A stretch of 64,000 bases of DNA from assembly GCA_001544655.2 (NCBI GenBank), contig FCOD02000025.1, forward strand, positions 1-64,000. The letters run 5' to 3'. This document shows positions 54,249 to 63,861 of this stretch, piece by piece; positions within the stretch are counted from its first letter, which is position 1, and each line of letters begins with the position of its first letter. The notes below the pieces were generated by a model. It ran no database searches. It was not told the origin of the DNA and worked only from the letters and a program-made list of their open reading frames with translations. The DNA comes from Caballeronia turbans (GTDB lineage Bacteria; Pseudomonadota; Gammaproteobacteria; Burkholderiales; Burkholderiaceae). A program made the position numbers and the translations under genes.

Positions 54249-55553
54249 TCAGATCAGACCGTCAAATGGCACGATCTCGACTTCGTCGCCGATGTCGATG
54301 TCGCCGCGCGCGTGCTCCAGCACGATGAAGCAGTTGGCTTCGCTCATCGAGCTGAGCACGCCGGAACCCTGCGGGCCCGTGGTGACGGCGCGAAAGCGGC
54401 CGTCGTCGCCACGCGTTGCGATGCCGCGCTGGAACTCCGTGCGGCCCGCGCGTTTCTTCATCGGCTCGGCGGCGATCGCGCGGATGACCGTGAGCGGCTG
54501 GCGCGTCGCGCCCGACATTGCAAGCAACGCTTCGCGCACGATGAAGTAGAACGTCGCCATCACGGCAACCGGATTGCCCGGCAGGCCGAAGAAGAGCGCC
54601 GACTTGCCCGTGCCCGCGCGCTCGCCCGACCACAGGCGACCGAACGCGAGCGGCCGGCCGGGGCGCATCGCGATCTTCCAGAAGGCGACGTCGCCGAGCG
54701 AGTTCATCAGTTCGCGCGTGAAGTCCGCGTCACCGACGGACACGCCGCCCGAACTGATGACGACATCCGCGCTTTCGGTCGCATGGCGCAGCGCCTTCTC
54801 GAGCGATGCCCGATCGTCGCGCACGATGCCGAGATCGACCGTTTCTACGCCGAGTCGCTTGAGCATCGCGAAGAGCGTGTAGCGGTTGCTGTCGTAGAGG
54901 CTGCCCGGGCTCAGCGTTTCGCCGACCGAGCGCAATTCGTCGCCCGTCGAAAAGAAGGCGGCGGTGAGACGCTTGCGCACGGACACTTCGCCGATGCCGA
55001 GCGACGCGAGCAGGCCGAGATCCGATGCGCGCACGATGCGGCCCGCGAGCAGTGCCGGTTCGCCCTTCGCGAGATCCTCGCCCGAGAGGCGCCGGTTCTG
55101 GCCCGCGCGGATTTTTGCGGTGGAGAAGCGGATCGCGTCGCCCTCGCGCGTGACGAGCTCCTGTGGCACGACGGTGTCGCAGCCCGCCGGAATGAGCGCG
55201 CCCGTCATGATGCGCACGCATTGGTCCGCACCCGGCGTGCTTTCGAAAGGCCGTCCGGCGAGCGCCGCGCCCGCGACGGACAAATCGAGCGTGTCGCTGC
55301 CGCGCAAGAGCGCCTCGCTCGCGAACGCATAGCCGTCCATCGCGGAATTGTCGAACGCAGGTACGTCGATGGGCGAAACCACGTCATGGGCGAGCACGCG
55401 TCCGAGCGCGTCATAGAGACCAACGCGTTCGACCTGCGCGTCGCGCATGCGCGGCATGGCCCATTGACGCACGATTTCCTGCGCGGCTTCGACGGGAAGC
55501 GCGTCTGGATCGTACTGGGCGACGCAGGCGGAGAGTTCCTTGGACGTGGTCAT
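54249..55553 (-). CDS. moeA: Molybdopterin molybdenumtransferase MoeA
   Basis: A 434-residue enzyme that inserts molybdate into adenylylated molybdopterin. Signatures seen: SPIDVPAFDNSAMDGYA near 60-76, VRIMTGALIPAGCDTVVPQE, SSGGVSVGDADFTRELM and the C-terminal FFGLPGNPVAVMATF. It works after MogA. It is the third gene, after moaA and mobA, in a minus-strand run of molybdenum-cofactor genes. Confidence 0.97.
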   Translation of the reverse strand: MTTSKELSACVAQYDPDALPVEAAQEIVRQWAMPRMRDAQVERVGLYDALGRVLAHDVVSPIDVPAFDNSAMDGYAFASEALLRGSDTLDLSVAGAALAGRPFESTPGADQCVRIMTGALIPAGCDTVVPQELVTREGDAIRFSTAKIRAGQNRRLSGEDLAKGEPALLAGRIVRASDLGLLASLGIGEVSVRKRLTAAFFSTGDELRSVGETLSPGSLYDSNRYTLFAMLKRLGVETVDLGIVRDDRASLEKALRHATESADVVISSGGVSVGDADFTRELMNSLGDVAFWKIAMRPGRPLAFGRLWSGERAGTGKSALFFGLPGNPVAVMATFYFIVREALLAMSGATRQPLTVIRAIAAEPMKKRAGRTEFQRGIATRGDDGRFRAVTTGPQGSGVLSSMSEANCFIVLEHARGDIDIGDEVEIVPFDGLI

Positions 55554-55654
55554 GAATCGCGTGGATCGCGCCGGAACCCGGCGAAGAAGCAGCCACGAGG
55601 CCGCGCGGTGATTGAACGCCCGAACGCGGATTGCCGCAATGGCGGACGTGAGAG

Positions 55655-56275
55655 TCAGCGGCGTTCCAGCTCGGCCAGCTGCTGTAAATCGTTGATATTG
55701 TAAAACGCGCGTTCATCGTGAAATCGGACTTCCATCGCCTTGTGGCGCGCGTACCACGCGCGGACCTTGCGCTCTCCCTGGTCGAGCGAGGCGTCGAGAT
55801 CGTCGGCGAGCGAGGTGCGCAGAAGTGCGAAAACCGGGTGCGCCATGACTTGTCCGGATCCATCGACCGTTGCGGCGTACGCGATGTCGCCGCCGTGCGT
55901 CTCGAGCGCCTGCATCAATGCGGCGCCGATATGTTCATCGACGAAAGGCGCGTCGCAAGGCGCGGTCAAGACGTATTCGGTGGTCGCGCCGCGTAGTGCG
56001 GCGGCGATGCCGGCGAGCGGACCGGGATATTCCGCCCGCGCGTCCGGAATGACGCGCGCGCCGAACGCCGCCCCCAGGCGCTCGTAGTCTTCGATGGAAC
56101 GGTTTGCGCTGATCAGCAGCGCGCCCGCCTGAGGCGCGATACGGCGCATGACATGCAGTGCGAGCGGCTCGCCGCGAAACGGCTGCATGCCTTTGTCGAC
56201 GCCGCCCATGCGCGAGCCGCGTCCGCCCGCGAGGACGAGGGCGGTGACATTCGATGAGGAGTGAGCGTTCAGCAC
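55655..56275 (-). CDS. mobA: Molybdenum cofactor guanylyltransferase MobA
   Basis: A 206-residue nucleotidyltransferase that adds GMP to the molybdenum cofactor to make the bis-MGD precursor. The GTP site LVLAGGRGSRMGGVDKGMQPFRG is complete, and APCDAPFVDEHIG and FYNINDLQQL near the end are typical. A GTG at 56275 is the probable start (no ATG is available in a sensible place and no ribosome-binding site is clear). It lies 13 bases after moaA. Confidence 0.93.
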   Translation of the reverse strand: MLNAHSSSNVTALVLAGGRGSRMGGVDKGMQPFRGEPLALHVMRRIAPQAGALLISANRSIEDYERLGAAFGARVIPDARAEYPGPLAGIAAALRGATTEYVLTAPCDAPFVDEHIGAALMQALETHGGDIAYAATVDGSGQVMAHPVFALLRTSLADDLDASLDQGERKVRAWYARHKAMEVRFHDERAFYNINDLQQLAELERR

Positions 56276-56288
56276 GAGCGAGCGCCGC

Positions 56289-57395
56289 TCAGCCGCCGAT
56301 GTACGACATCTCGACGCGACGCGCATCCTCGCGCGACGGTGCCGACGTGCTGCCGCGCAATTGCGAATAGCGGTCGCCGCGCGCTTCCCAGATGCGCGCG
56401 ATGGCCGTCGCCACTTCCTCGTCGCTCGCGCCGCCGCGGATGAGCCCACGCAGGTCGTGGCCCGACACCGCGAAAAGACAAAGGTAGAGCTTGCCTTCGG
56501 TCGAGAGCCGCGCGCGCGTGCAGGAGTCGCAAAAGGCTCGCGTGACGCTGGAAATCACGCCGATTTCGCCGCTGCCGTCGCGATAGCCCCAGCGCTGCGC
56601 CGTTTCGGCGGCCGTATGCGCTTCGAGCGGTTCGAGCGGGAAATGCGCGTCGATGCGCTCGACCACTTGCGCCGACGGCAGCACTTCGCTCATGTTCCAG
56701 CCGTTCGACGCACCGACATCCATGTATTCGATGAAGCGCAGAACCGTGCCGCTGTTTTTGAAATGACGCGCCATCGGCACGATTTCCTGATCGTTCGTGC
56801 CCCGCTTCACGACCATGTTCACCTTGATCGGATCAAGCCCGGCGGCCTGCGCCGCTTCGATGCCGTTCAGCACGTCGGCGACCGCGAAATCGGCGTCGTT
56901 CATGCGGCGAAAGAGTGCATCGTCCAGAGCGTCCAGACTCACCGTGACGCGTGACAAGCCCGCGTCGTTCAGAGACCGGGCCTTGCGCGCGAGCAGCGAG
57001 CCGTTCGTGGTCAGGGTCAGATCGAGCGGGCGGCCTTCCGGCGTGCGCAGAAGCGCGAGCCGCTCGATCAGAAATTCGATGTTCTTGCGCAGGAGCGGCT
57101 CGCCGCCCGTCAGGCGAATCTTCTCGACGCCGTGCGCGACGAACACGCGAGCGAGGCGCTCGATCTCCTCGAACGAGAGCAGGGCGGCGTGGGGAAGGAA
57201 CTGGTAGTCCTTGTCGAACACATCGCGCGGCATGCAGTACACGCAGCGGAAGTTGCAGCGGTCCGTCACCGAAATGCGCAGGTCGCGCAGCGGGCGCGCG
57301 AGCGTGTCCGTGAGCAGTCCGGCCGGCGACGTCGCCGCTCCGGAGAAATCCGGAATCGCGCTGATATCGGCGAGAGGAATGATGCGTCGGGACAT
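56289..57395 (-). CDS. moaA: GTP 3',8-cyclase MoaA
   Basis: A 368-residue radical-SAM enzyme that starts molybdenum-cofactor synthesis from GTP. The N-terminal cluster [17 protein letters not shown] (CxxxCxxC) and C-terminal [20 protein letters not shown] (three cysteines for the second cluster) are both present, and the protein ends in the essential double Gly (MSYIGG). [10 protein letters not shown] at 57395 is chosen over an ATG at 57455. It is the first of moaA-mobA-moeA, downstream of rne and its terminator. Confidence 0.97.
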   Translation of the reverse strand: MSRRIIPLADISAIPDFSGAATSPAGLLTDTLARPLRDLRISVTDRCNFRCVYCMPRDVFDKDYQFLPHAALLSFEEIERLARVFVAHGVEKIRLTGGEPLLRKNIEFLIERLALLRTPEGRPLDLTLTTNGSLLARKARSLNDAGLSRVTVSLDALDDALFRRMNDADFAVADVLNGIEAAQAAGLDPIKVNMVVKRGTNDQEIVPMARHFKNSGTVLRFIEYMDVGASNGWNMSEVLPSAQVVERIDAHFPLEPLEAHTAAETAQRWGYRDGSGEIGVISSVTRAFCDSCTRARLSTEGKLYLCLFAVSGHDLRGLIRGGASDEEVATAIARIWEARGDRYSQLRGSTSAPSREDARRVEMSYIGG

Positions 57396-57528
57396 GATGA
57401 CTCGGCTCGGATCGGCCACTGCGGCCTTGTTCGAATGACGGTTGTAACGTCTCATTTTAGCGGAACCGGGCGTTCACACGCACCGACCCGAGGTCGCGGT
57501 TTTCCCGCGGTCCGGCTTTTGGCGGGGC

Positions 57529-57566
57529 GAAAAAAAACGCCATCGACGGAATCGATGGCGTTTTTC
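57529..57566 (-). terminator. Rho-independent terminator of rne
   Basis: A 10-bp stem (ACGCCATCGA / TCGATGGCGT) with A/T runs on both sides, 42 bases after the rne stop on the minus strand. Confidence 0.88.
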
Positions 57567-57607
57567 TGCTTTTGCCGGTTCGCCGAAGCAAACCGGCTCA
57601 CGCGCGC

Positions 57608-60600
57608 TTAGTGGACGTGCTTGCTGGTTTCCACTTGCTGCATCGGCGTGGTGTCGGCAGGCGGGAGCGCCTTGCGCTCGCGCGGCACGCGCACCGCAGC
57701 CGGCTCGCGTGCGGCAGCGGCGTTCGCCTCGCGCAGCTTGCCTTCGTCGGTGTTGACCCAGACGAGACCCGCGCGCTCCAGCATCGGCTGGAGCGTTTCG
57801 ACGGCGATCGGCGTCGACGTCGCGGGCGCGGCCGGCGCGGCGGACTTCACCGGCTCCGCAACGACGGCGACGGGCGCTTGCTCGGACACGGGGGCTTGCG
57901 CTTGCGTGCTCTCGACCGGCTTCACCGGCTCGACGATCGTTGCCTCCGGCGTCGGCGCGACCGCGGCGGTTTTCGCCGGCTCGGCTGCCTCGGCGGATTC
58001 AGCCGCTACCGGTTCGGCAGGCTCCGGCGCCGTTTCGACCCGCTGGGCCGCTTCGACAGGCTTCGACTCTTCCGTCGCGGCAGACGCGAACGGATCGGCC
58101 GTCGTCGTCTCGGCAACCTTGGATGTCGGTCCGAACGGGTTCTCGATCGCCGCGGAAGCGGGTTTGGCGAAGAGATCGAACGTGGCCGGCTCGGGCGTCT
58201 GCGCCTTCAGTTCGAAGGGCTCCGCTTCGATGGTCCGGGCAACCGGCGCTTCTTCTGCTGCGGCGGGCGCGTGCTCTTGCGGTTTCGCCTTGGCTTCGAC
58301 CGGCTGAGCGACGGGCTGCTCGATCGCCTGCTCGACCGGCTGAGCTGCGGCGGGCCGGCTTTCGCGACGCGCGGCCGCTTCCTGCGCGGCTTCGGCGTCG
58401 AATACGCCGGCTTGCGCGGAGACGCTTTCGGCCGAACCTTCCGCCTCGGCGACGTCGGCTGCGTGATTCACCGTCATGCCATCCTCTTCGCGCTCGCGGC
58501 GGCCGCCACGGCGGCCACGGCGACGGCGGCGGCGCTCTTCACCTTCACGCGCGGCTGCCTGCTCGGCGGCGGCATCGATGCCGGCCTGTTGCGCATCGAC
58601 ATTGACTTGCACCGCTTCGACGATCTCCGACGGCACCGTTTCGCCCTGCGTCAGCGCCTCGACGGCGGCTTCCGGTTGCGGCTTGCGGCGCTCGCCACGT
58701 TCCGCGCGATCAGGACGTTCACCGCGTTCGGTGCGTTCGGTGCGCTCACCGCGTTCGACACGCTCGCCACGGTCGGGACGCTCACGGCGCTCCTGGCGCT
58801 CGGTCGCTTCCGGACGAGCGGCGCGTTCCGCGTTGCGATCGCGGGCTTCGCGCGGCTCACGCGCTTCACGCGGCTCGCGGGTTTCGCGCGCCTCACGCGG
58901 TTCACGAGCCTCGCGCGGCTCGCGGACTTCCCGCAGTTCACGTCCTTCGCGGCCGCCACGCGCCTCGCGATCTTCACGACGCGCGCCCTGGCGGCCCGCA
59001 CCGTTGCCACCCGTTGCAGCGCCTGCGGCTGCGCCTTCACGCCCGGCGCCGCTGCCGCCACGACGGTTGCGGTTGCGATCTCCGCCGCCCGCGCGCTCGC
59101 CGCGTTCGCGCGGAGCGCGCGTGGCCGGCTCAGCTTCGACGGGCGCCGGAGCGGGCTGCGCTTGCGGCTGAATACCGAACAGATTCTTGATCCACGCGAT
59201 GAAACCGCCGCTCGCCGGCACCGCGGCCTGCACGGGCGCGGCTTCGACGGGCGCGGGCTTGACCGGTGCGCTCGGCGCCGGCTTTTCGGGCGTGATGCCC
59301 TTTACGGCCGCTTCCTGCTTCGGTTTCACTTCTTCGGTGCGCTTGCTGTAGCCGGTTTCCGACTCCAGTTCGCTCGCTGCTTCGACGGCCATCTTCCACG
59401 ACGCGCGCGGCTCGTCGAGGCGAGCATCGTCATGACGCAGACGTTCCAGCTTGTAGTGCGGCGTCTCGAGATGCTTGTTCGGGATCAGGACGACGTTGAC
59501 CTTGAAGCGCGACTCGATCTTGTTGATTTCCGAGCGCTTCTCGTTGAGCAGGAAGGCGGTCACCTCGACCGGCACCTGGCAATGGATCGCCGCGGTGTTT
59601 TCCTTCATCGCTTCTTCCTGAATGATCCGCAGCACTTGCAGCGCGGACGATTCGGTGTCGCGGATATGACCCGTGCCGTTACAGCGCGGGCAGGTCACGT
59701 GGCTGCCTTCGGACAGCGCCGGACGCAGACGCTGGCGCGACAGCTCCATCAGGCCGAAACGCGAGATCTTGCCCATCTGTACGCGTGCGCGGTCGTGCTT
59801 GAGCGCGTCTTTCAGGCGTTGCTCGACTTCGCGCTGGCTCTTTGCCGACTCCATGTCGATGAAGTCGATCACGATCAGGCCGCCCAGATCGCGCAGACGC
59901 AACTGACGTGCGACTTCATCGGCGGCTTCGAGGTTGGTGCGCGTGGCGGTTTCCTCGATGTCCGCGCCCTTGGTCGCCCGCGCCGAGTTCACGTCGATGG
60001 CGACGAGCGCCTCGGTGTGATCGATCACGATCGCGCCGCCCGAGGGCAGCGGCACCGTGCGCGAGTACGCCGTTTCGATCTGGTGCTCGATCTGAAAGCG
60101 CGAGAAGAGCGGTACGTCGTCGTGATAGCGCTTCACCTTTTGCAGGTTGTCGGGCATCACGATATCCATGAAGGCGCGCGCCTGATCATGAATTTCGGTC
60201 GTGTCGATGAGAATTTCGCCGATGTCCGGCTGGAAGTAGTCGCGGATCGCGCGGATCACGAGGCTCGATTCGAGATAAATGAGCATCGGCTGGCCGGCGA
60301 CGCCGCTCTGCGACGCGGCTTCGATCGCGCGCCACAGTTGCATCAGGTAGTTCAGGTCCCACTGGAGCTCTTCGGCCGAACGGCCGATGCCGGCGGTCCG
60401 CGCGATGATGCTCATGCCTTCGGGCAATTCGAGCTGCGCCATGGTTTCGCGCAGTTCCTGCCGTTCGTCGCCCTCGATCCGGCGCGACACGCCGCCGCCG
60501 CGCGGGTTGTTCGGCATCAGGACGAGATAGCGGCCGGCCAGCGAAATGAACGTGGTCAGGGCCGCGCCCTTGTTGCCGCGTTCTTCCTTCTCGACCTGAA

Positions 60601-60901
60601 CGATGAGTTCCTGGCCTTCGCGCAGCGCGTCCTGGATGCGCGCGGAGCGCATCTCGACGCCATCGCGGAAATACTGGCGGGCGACTTCCTTGAACGGCAG
60701 AAAACCGTGGCGGTCCTCGCCGTAGTTGACGAAGCAGGCTTCGAGCGACGGCTCGATGCGAGTGACGACTCCCTTGTAGATATTGCCTTTGCGCTGTTCG
60801 CGCCCGGCAGTTTCGATGTCGATGTCGATGAGCTTCTGCCCATCAACGATGGCGACGCGCAATTCTTCTTGCTGCGTCGCGTTAAACAGCATGCGTTTCA
60901 T
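57608..60901 (-). CDS. rne: Ribonuclease E
   Basis: A 1097-residue endonuclease, core of the RNA degradosome. The catalytic half (1-530) has the S1 domain (about 37-120), Asp303 and Asp346 for Mg2+, and the Zn-link CPRC at 404-407, all at the same numbers as in E. coli. The C-terminal half is low-complexity: a membrane-associating-type helix ([12 protein letters not shown]), a long Arg/Glu repeat region, then Ala/Pro/Glu/Val-rich sequence to a basic block near the end. TGGAG precedes the ATG. It is divergent from rluC and followed by a terminator. Confidence 0.98.
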   Translation of the reverse strand: MKRMLFNATQQEELRVAIVDGQKLIDIDIETAGREQRKGNIYKGVVTRIEPSLEACFVNYGEDRHGFLPFKEVARQYFRDGVEMRSARIQDALREGQELIVQVEKEERGNKGAALTTFISLAGRYLVLMPNNPRGGGVSRRIEGDERQELRETMAQLELPEGMSIIARTAGIGRSAEELQWDLNYLMQLWRAIEAASQSGVAGQPMLIYLESSLVIRAIRDYFQPDIGEILIDTTEIHDQARAFMDIVMPDNLQKVKRYHDDVPLFSRFQIEHQIETAYSRTVPLPSGGAIVIDHTEALVAIDVNSARATKGADIEETATRTNLEAADEVARQLRLRDLGGLIVIDFIDMESAKSQREVEQRLKDALKHDRARVQMGKISRFGLMELSRQRLRPALSEGSHVTCPRCNGTGHIRDTESSALQVLRIIQEEAMKENTAAIHCQVPVEVTAFLLNEKRSEINKIESRFKVNVVLIPNKHLETPHYKLERLRHDDARLDEPRASWKMAVEAASELESETGYSKRTEEVKPKQEAAVKGITPEKPAPSAPVKPAPVEAAPVQAAVPASGGFIAWIKNLFGIQPQAQPAPAPVEAEPATRAPRERGERAGGGDRNRNRRGGSGAGREGAAAGAATGGNGAGRQGARREDREARGGREGRELREVREPREAREPREARETREPREAREPREARDRNAERAARPEATERQERRERPDRGERVERGERTERTERGERPDRAERGERRKPQPEAAVEALTQGETVPSEIVEAVQVNVDAQQAGIDAAAEQAAAREGEERRRRRRGRRGGRREREEDGMTVNHAADVAEAEGSAESVSAQAGVFDAEAAQEAAARRESRPAAAQPVEQAIEQPVAQPVEAKAKPQEHAPAAAEEAPVARTIEAEPFELKAQTPEPATFDLFAKPASAAIENPFGPTSKVAETTTADPFASAATEESKPVEAAQRVETAPEPAEPVAAESAEAAEPAKTAAVAPTPEATIVEPVKPVESTQAQAPVSEQAPVAVVAEPVKSAAPAAPATSTPIAVETLQPMLERAGLVWVNTDEGKLREANAAAAREPAAVRVPRERKALPPADTTPMQQVETSKHVH
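58690..58985 (-). repeat. Arg/Glu-rich repeat region inside rne
   Basis: DNA repeats of a CGCGAGGC/CGCGAAGC type encode a chain of RE, PREA and GER units (for example [18 protein letters not shown]). This is the RNA-binding, disordered part of RNase E. Such repeats can vary in number between strains. Confidence 0.75.
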
Positions 60902-61793
60902 GAAACGGCTCCAGAGCGGCTCCGTCCTTCCTCGTCGTGCGAATCGGCGTCAGTGACGTCAAACATCACGCGCGCGAAGCGGGAGGGTGGGCGTGCCACG
61001 CTTTTTGTGTGTTGTCACAAAGCACGCTGGAGCGGGACTTCTGGCGGGAGAATTGCCGAAAGCAGGCTGCGGCGCCCGAATGGGGCGGCCGCGCCGTGGG
61101 GCTCATTGCGAAGCGACTGCGAGGCGTTCGATGCGTCGCGCGGCGCGTGGCGAGGATGAACGGCGGCGCTGCGGTTCCGCGTCTCAAAATGGACGCGCCG
61201 AACCAACCCGCGCTCTTGCGAAGAGCCTGATTCCTCCCAACGGCGGCTGCGGGGCCGAGCGGTCTCGCACAAACCAGCGCGATGCTTCGTGACCGATCTT
61301 CCTTGCTGCCATGCCGCGCCGTCGCGGCCGCGGGCCCGATTGCTCCCGTCGGCGCGCGGCCGTGTGTCTCGCCTCATTTGCGGCGTTACCGCGCTTCGCA
61401 GAAATCAGCGCAGCAGCGGTTTTCGCCGGCAGTTGTTCGCAAAACCGGCGAGCTTCGATTTGTCTGTTTCGCCCGCTCGATGGCAGGGTCGATCCAGGCT
61501 GGCATCCGGATTTGCTTGCCGGGCGCCGTCGCTTCTCGCCGATAAAATTCTTTTTGACCAAAAATCCGTTACCGTCGGCGATCGACCCGACCGAACGCGC
61601 CTGTGGGCTCCGTCCCTGCCGGTGATATCGCCGTGCGTGCAACTCGTCGCTCTCGATTTTCCGGGTGAGCAACCGACCTTGGGCGCAAGTAAAATGATGG
61701 TTTATCGCTTGCACCTGTACAGTCTGATTAATTCCGGCCGCTGCTTGATCCTAAGCGTCGACTTTTTCAGGCTGCTCGCAAATTATATTCAGA
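60902..61793 (-). other. Long gene-free region: predicted 5' leader of rne
   Basis: An 892-bp spacer between divergent rne and rluC. No real gene is visible; the open frames in it are short shadow-type frames. A good minus-strand promoter (61782-61810) at the far end would make nearly all of it an rne 5' UTR. In E. coli the rne 5' UTR (about 360 nt) mediates autoregulation by RNase E. The left part is GC-rich and the right part (61530-61793) is more AT-rich. Confidence 0.55.
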
Positions 61794-61810
61794 ATGAATG
61801 AGTTAGGCAA
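61782..61810 (-). promoter_or_regulatory. Promoter for rne overlapping the start of rluC
   Basis: On the minus strand TTGCCT (61810-61805) and a perfect TATAAT (61787-61782) are separated by exactly 17 bases. Transcription would begin near 61775, about 870 nt before the rne start codon. The -35 lies inside the first codons of rluC. Confidence 0.65.
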
Positions 61811-62792
61811 AACATCCCATAAACAGGTCGCAAGCGAACAGGTCTCGATGATTGAAGTCGACGAAACCGCCGCGGGTCAGCGAATCGACAATTTTTTGCT
61901 GCGCGTGTGCAAGGGCGTCCCCAAGAGCCATATCTACCGCATTCTTCGTAGTGGCGAAGTGCGCGTGAACAAGGGGCGCATCGACGCGGCGTACCGGCTC
62001 GAACTAGGCGACCTCGTGCGCGTGCCGCCGATCCGCACGGCGCAGCCGGACGAGGCGCCGGTTTCGTCGAACGCGCCGGCCGCCGAGTTTCCGATCCTGT
62101 TCGAGGATGACCATTTGGTCGTCATCGACAAGCCGTGCGGCGTCGCGGTGCATGGCGGCAGCGGTGTCGCGTTCGGCGTGATCGAGCAACTGCGCAACGC
62201 ACGGCCGCACGCGAAATTCCTCGAACTGGTGCATCGGCTGGATCGGGAAACTTCCGGCGTGCTCATGCTCGCGAAGAAACGTGCCGCGCTCGTGAACCTG
62301 CACGAGCAGATCCGCGAGAATCGCATCGACAAGCGCTATTACGCGCTCGGTTATGGCGACTGGCAGAGCGATTGGGGCCGCAGACGCATCGTGAAGGCGC
62401 CGCTGCACAAGTACGTCGCGGCCGATGGCGAACGGCGCGTGCGTGTCGAGGAGAACGGGCTGCCGTCGCACACGGTATTCAATCTGATCGAACGCTGGCG
62501 CGGCTACGCGTGGGTCGAGGCGGAACTGAAGACGGGCCGCACGCATCAGATTCGCGTGCATATGGCGAGCATCGGCCTGCCGATTGCGGGCGACGCCAAG
62601 TACGGCGATTTCGCGTTGAACAAGGAACTGGCCCGTCCGAGCGCCAAGCCGTCGCTCAAACGCATGTTCCTGCATGCCTATCGCCTGAAAATTACCCATC
62701 CGGCAACGGGCGAGCCTTTGCAGTTTGAAGCGCCGCTGCCCGCCGAATGCAAGCGCTTCATCGAGCAACTCAAAAACGGAGAACCAGCTTAA
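61794..62792 (+). CDS. rluC: 23S rRNA pseudouridine synthase RluC
   Basis: A 332-residue synthase that makes pseudouridines 955, 2504 and 2580 in 23S rRNA. An S4 domain lies at about 28-85 and the catalytic HRLDRETSGVLM motif has Asp150. The C-terminal KTGRTHQIRVHMASIGLPIAGDAKYG is typical. The ATG at 61794 is chosen; an in-frame ATG at residue 19 is possible. It is directly followed by the HAD gene (TAA then ATG) and is divergent from rne, as in E. coli. Confidence 0.95.
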   Translation: MNELGKTSHKQVASEQVSMIEVDETAAGQRIDNFLLRVCKGVPKSHIYRILRSGEVRVNKGRIDAAYRLELGDLVRVPPIRTAQPDEAPVSSNAPAAEFPILFEDDHLVVIDKPCGVAVHGGSGVAFGVIEQLRNARPHAKFLELVHRLDRETSGVLMLAKKRAALVNLHEQIRENRIDKRYYALGYGDWQSDWGRRRIVKAPLHKYVAADGERRVRVEENGLPSHTVFNLIERWRGYAWVEAELKTGRTHQIRVHMASIGLPIAGDAKYGDFALNKELARPSAKPSLKRMFLHAYRLKITHPATGEPLQFEAPLPAECKRFIEQLKNGEPA

Positions 62793-63452
62793 ATGGCGCG
62801 GCAGCAATTCGATCTGATCGTTTTCGACTGGGACGGCACGCTGATGGATTCGACCGCCCATATCACGCGCAGCATTCAGGCGGCGTGCCGCGATCTCGGC
62901 CTGCCGGTTCCCGCCGACGAGTCCGCGAGCTACGTAATCGGTCTGGGCCTGAAGGACGCGTTGCAGATTTGCGCGCCGACGCTCGATCCGTCCGACTACC
63001 CGCGCCTCGCCGAGCGTTACCGCTTCCATTTCCTGACGATGGGCCAGAAGACCGAGCTCTTCGACGGCGTGCGCGAGTTGTTGCAGGAATTGCGCGACCT
63101 CGGCTATTTCCTCGGCGTCGCGACGGGCAAGAGCCGCGTCGGACTGAATCGCGCGCTCGACGAATCGCGGCTCACGAGTCTCTTCGACGGCACGCGCTGC
63201 GCCGACGAGACATTCTCGAAACCGCATCCCGCAATGCTTCACGAACTCACGCGCGAACTCGGCCAGGATCTCGCGCGCACGGTGATGATCGGCGACACCA
63301 CGCACGACCTGCAGATGGCGATCAACGCGGGCGCCGCGGGCATCGGCGTCGGGTACGGCGCGCATCCGGCGGACTCGCTTGCGGTGCTCAAGCCGCAGTT
63401 TTGCGCCGACAGCGTTGCGTCCCTGGCCGGCTGGCTGCGGGAGCACGCATGA
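62793..63452 (+). CDS. HAD-superfamily phosphatase (phosphoglycolate phosphatase-like)
   Basis: A 219-residue HAD hydrolase with a small cap. Motif I is FDWDGTLMDST, motif II in VATGKSR, and motifs III/IV in KPHPAML and IGDTTHDLQMA. Substrate is not determined: Gph-like or a pyrophosphate/nucleotide phosphatase. The start codon touches the rluC stop and its own stop overlaps the Rieske gene by 4 bp, so the three are co-translated. Confidence 0.92.
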   Translation: MARQQFDLIVFDWDGTLMDSTAHITRSIQAACRDLGLPVPADESASYVIGLGLKDALQICAPTLDPSDYPRLAERYRFHFLTMGQKTELFDGVRELLQELRDLGYFLGVATGKSRVGLNRALDESRLTSLFDGTRCADETFSKPHPAMLHELTRELGQDLARTVMIGDTTHDLQMAINAGAAGIGVGYGAHPADSLAVLKPQFCADSVASLAGWLREHA

Positions 63453-63835
63453 CGGCGCCCGCGCAGGATGCGGTGCGCGTGTGCGCTGCGGAAGAACTCG
63501 TCGATGGCGGCGCGGGCGTGCGCGTTCCGGCAACGGAGGCGAGCGGCGACGCCGTCGTCTTCTTCGTGCGCTACGACGGCAAGCCGCACGGCTATCTGAA
63601 CCGCTGCGCACACGTGCCGATGGAGCTCGACTGGAACGAGGGCCAGTTCTTCGAAAGCTCGGGCCTATACTTGATGTGCGCGACGCACGGGGCGATCTAC
63701 GAACCCGACACCGGAAAATGCGTCGGCGGTCCGTGCCGCGGCGCGCGCCTTCGGCCCGTGACGGTCGAGGAACGCGATACGCCGGAGGGCCGCGCGGTCT
63801 TCTGGCTCCCTGACGACGCGTTGCGTCCCGCCTGA
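63449..63835 (+). CDS. Rieske 2Fe-2S protein
   Basis: A 128-residue single-domain Rieske ferredoxin. The cluster is bound by CAH (in LNRCAHVPMELDW) and CATH (in YLMCATHGAIYEPDTGKCVGGPCRG). There is no membrane anchor. It is typical of the small Rieske proteins found between rluC-HAD and sppA in Burkholderiaceae; the electron partner is unknown. Its ATG overlaps the HAD stop. Confidence 0.92.
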   Translation: MTAPAQDAVRVCAAEELVDGGAGVRVPATEASGDAVVFFVRYDGKPHGYLNRCAHVPMELDWNEGQFFESSGLYLMCATHGAIYEPDTGKCVGGPCRGARLRPVTVEERDTPEGRAVFWLPDDALRPA

Positions 63836-63861
63836 TTCCCTTCTCAACACGTTCATCACGC

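Noticed and set aside
57572-61159. A 3.6-kb open frame on the plus strand, antisense to nearly the whole rne gene, with a Gly/Arg/Leu/Phe-rich product
   Set aside because: It is a mirror of the GC-ending codon bias of rne; rne has fully conserved catalytic residues at the expected positions, and the plus-strand product has no domain or good start signals.
61184-61714. A 176-codon minus-strand frame in the rne leader
   Set aside because: Mixed codon use, no ribosome-binding site and no recognisable domain; a conserved leader RNA is a simpler explanation.
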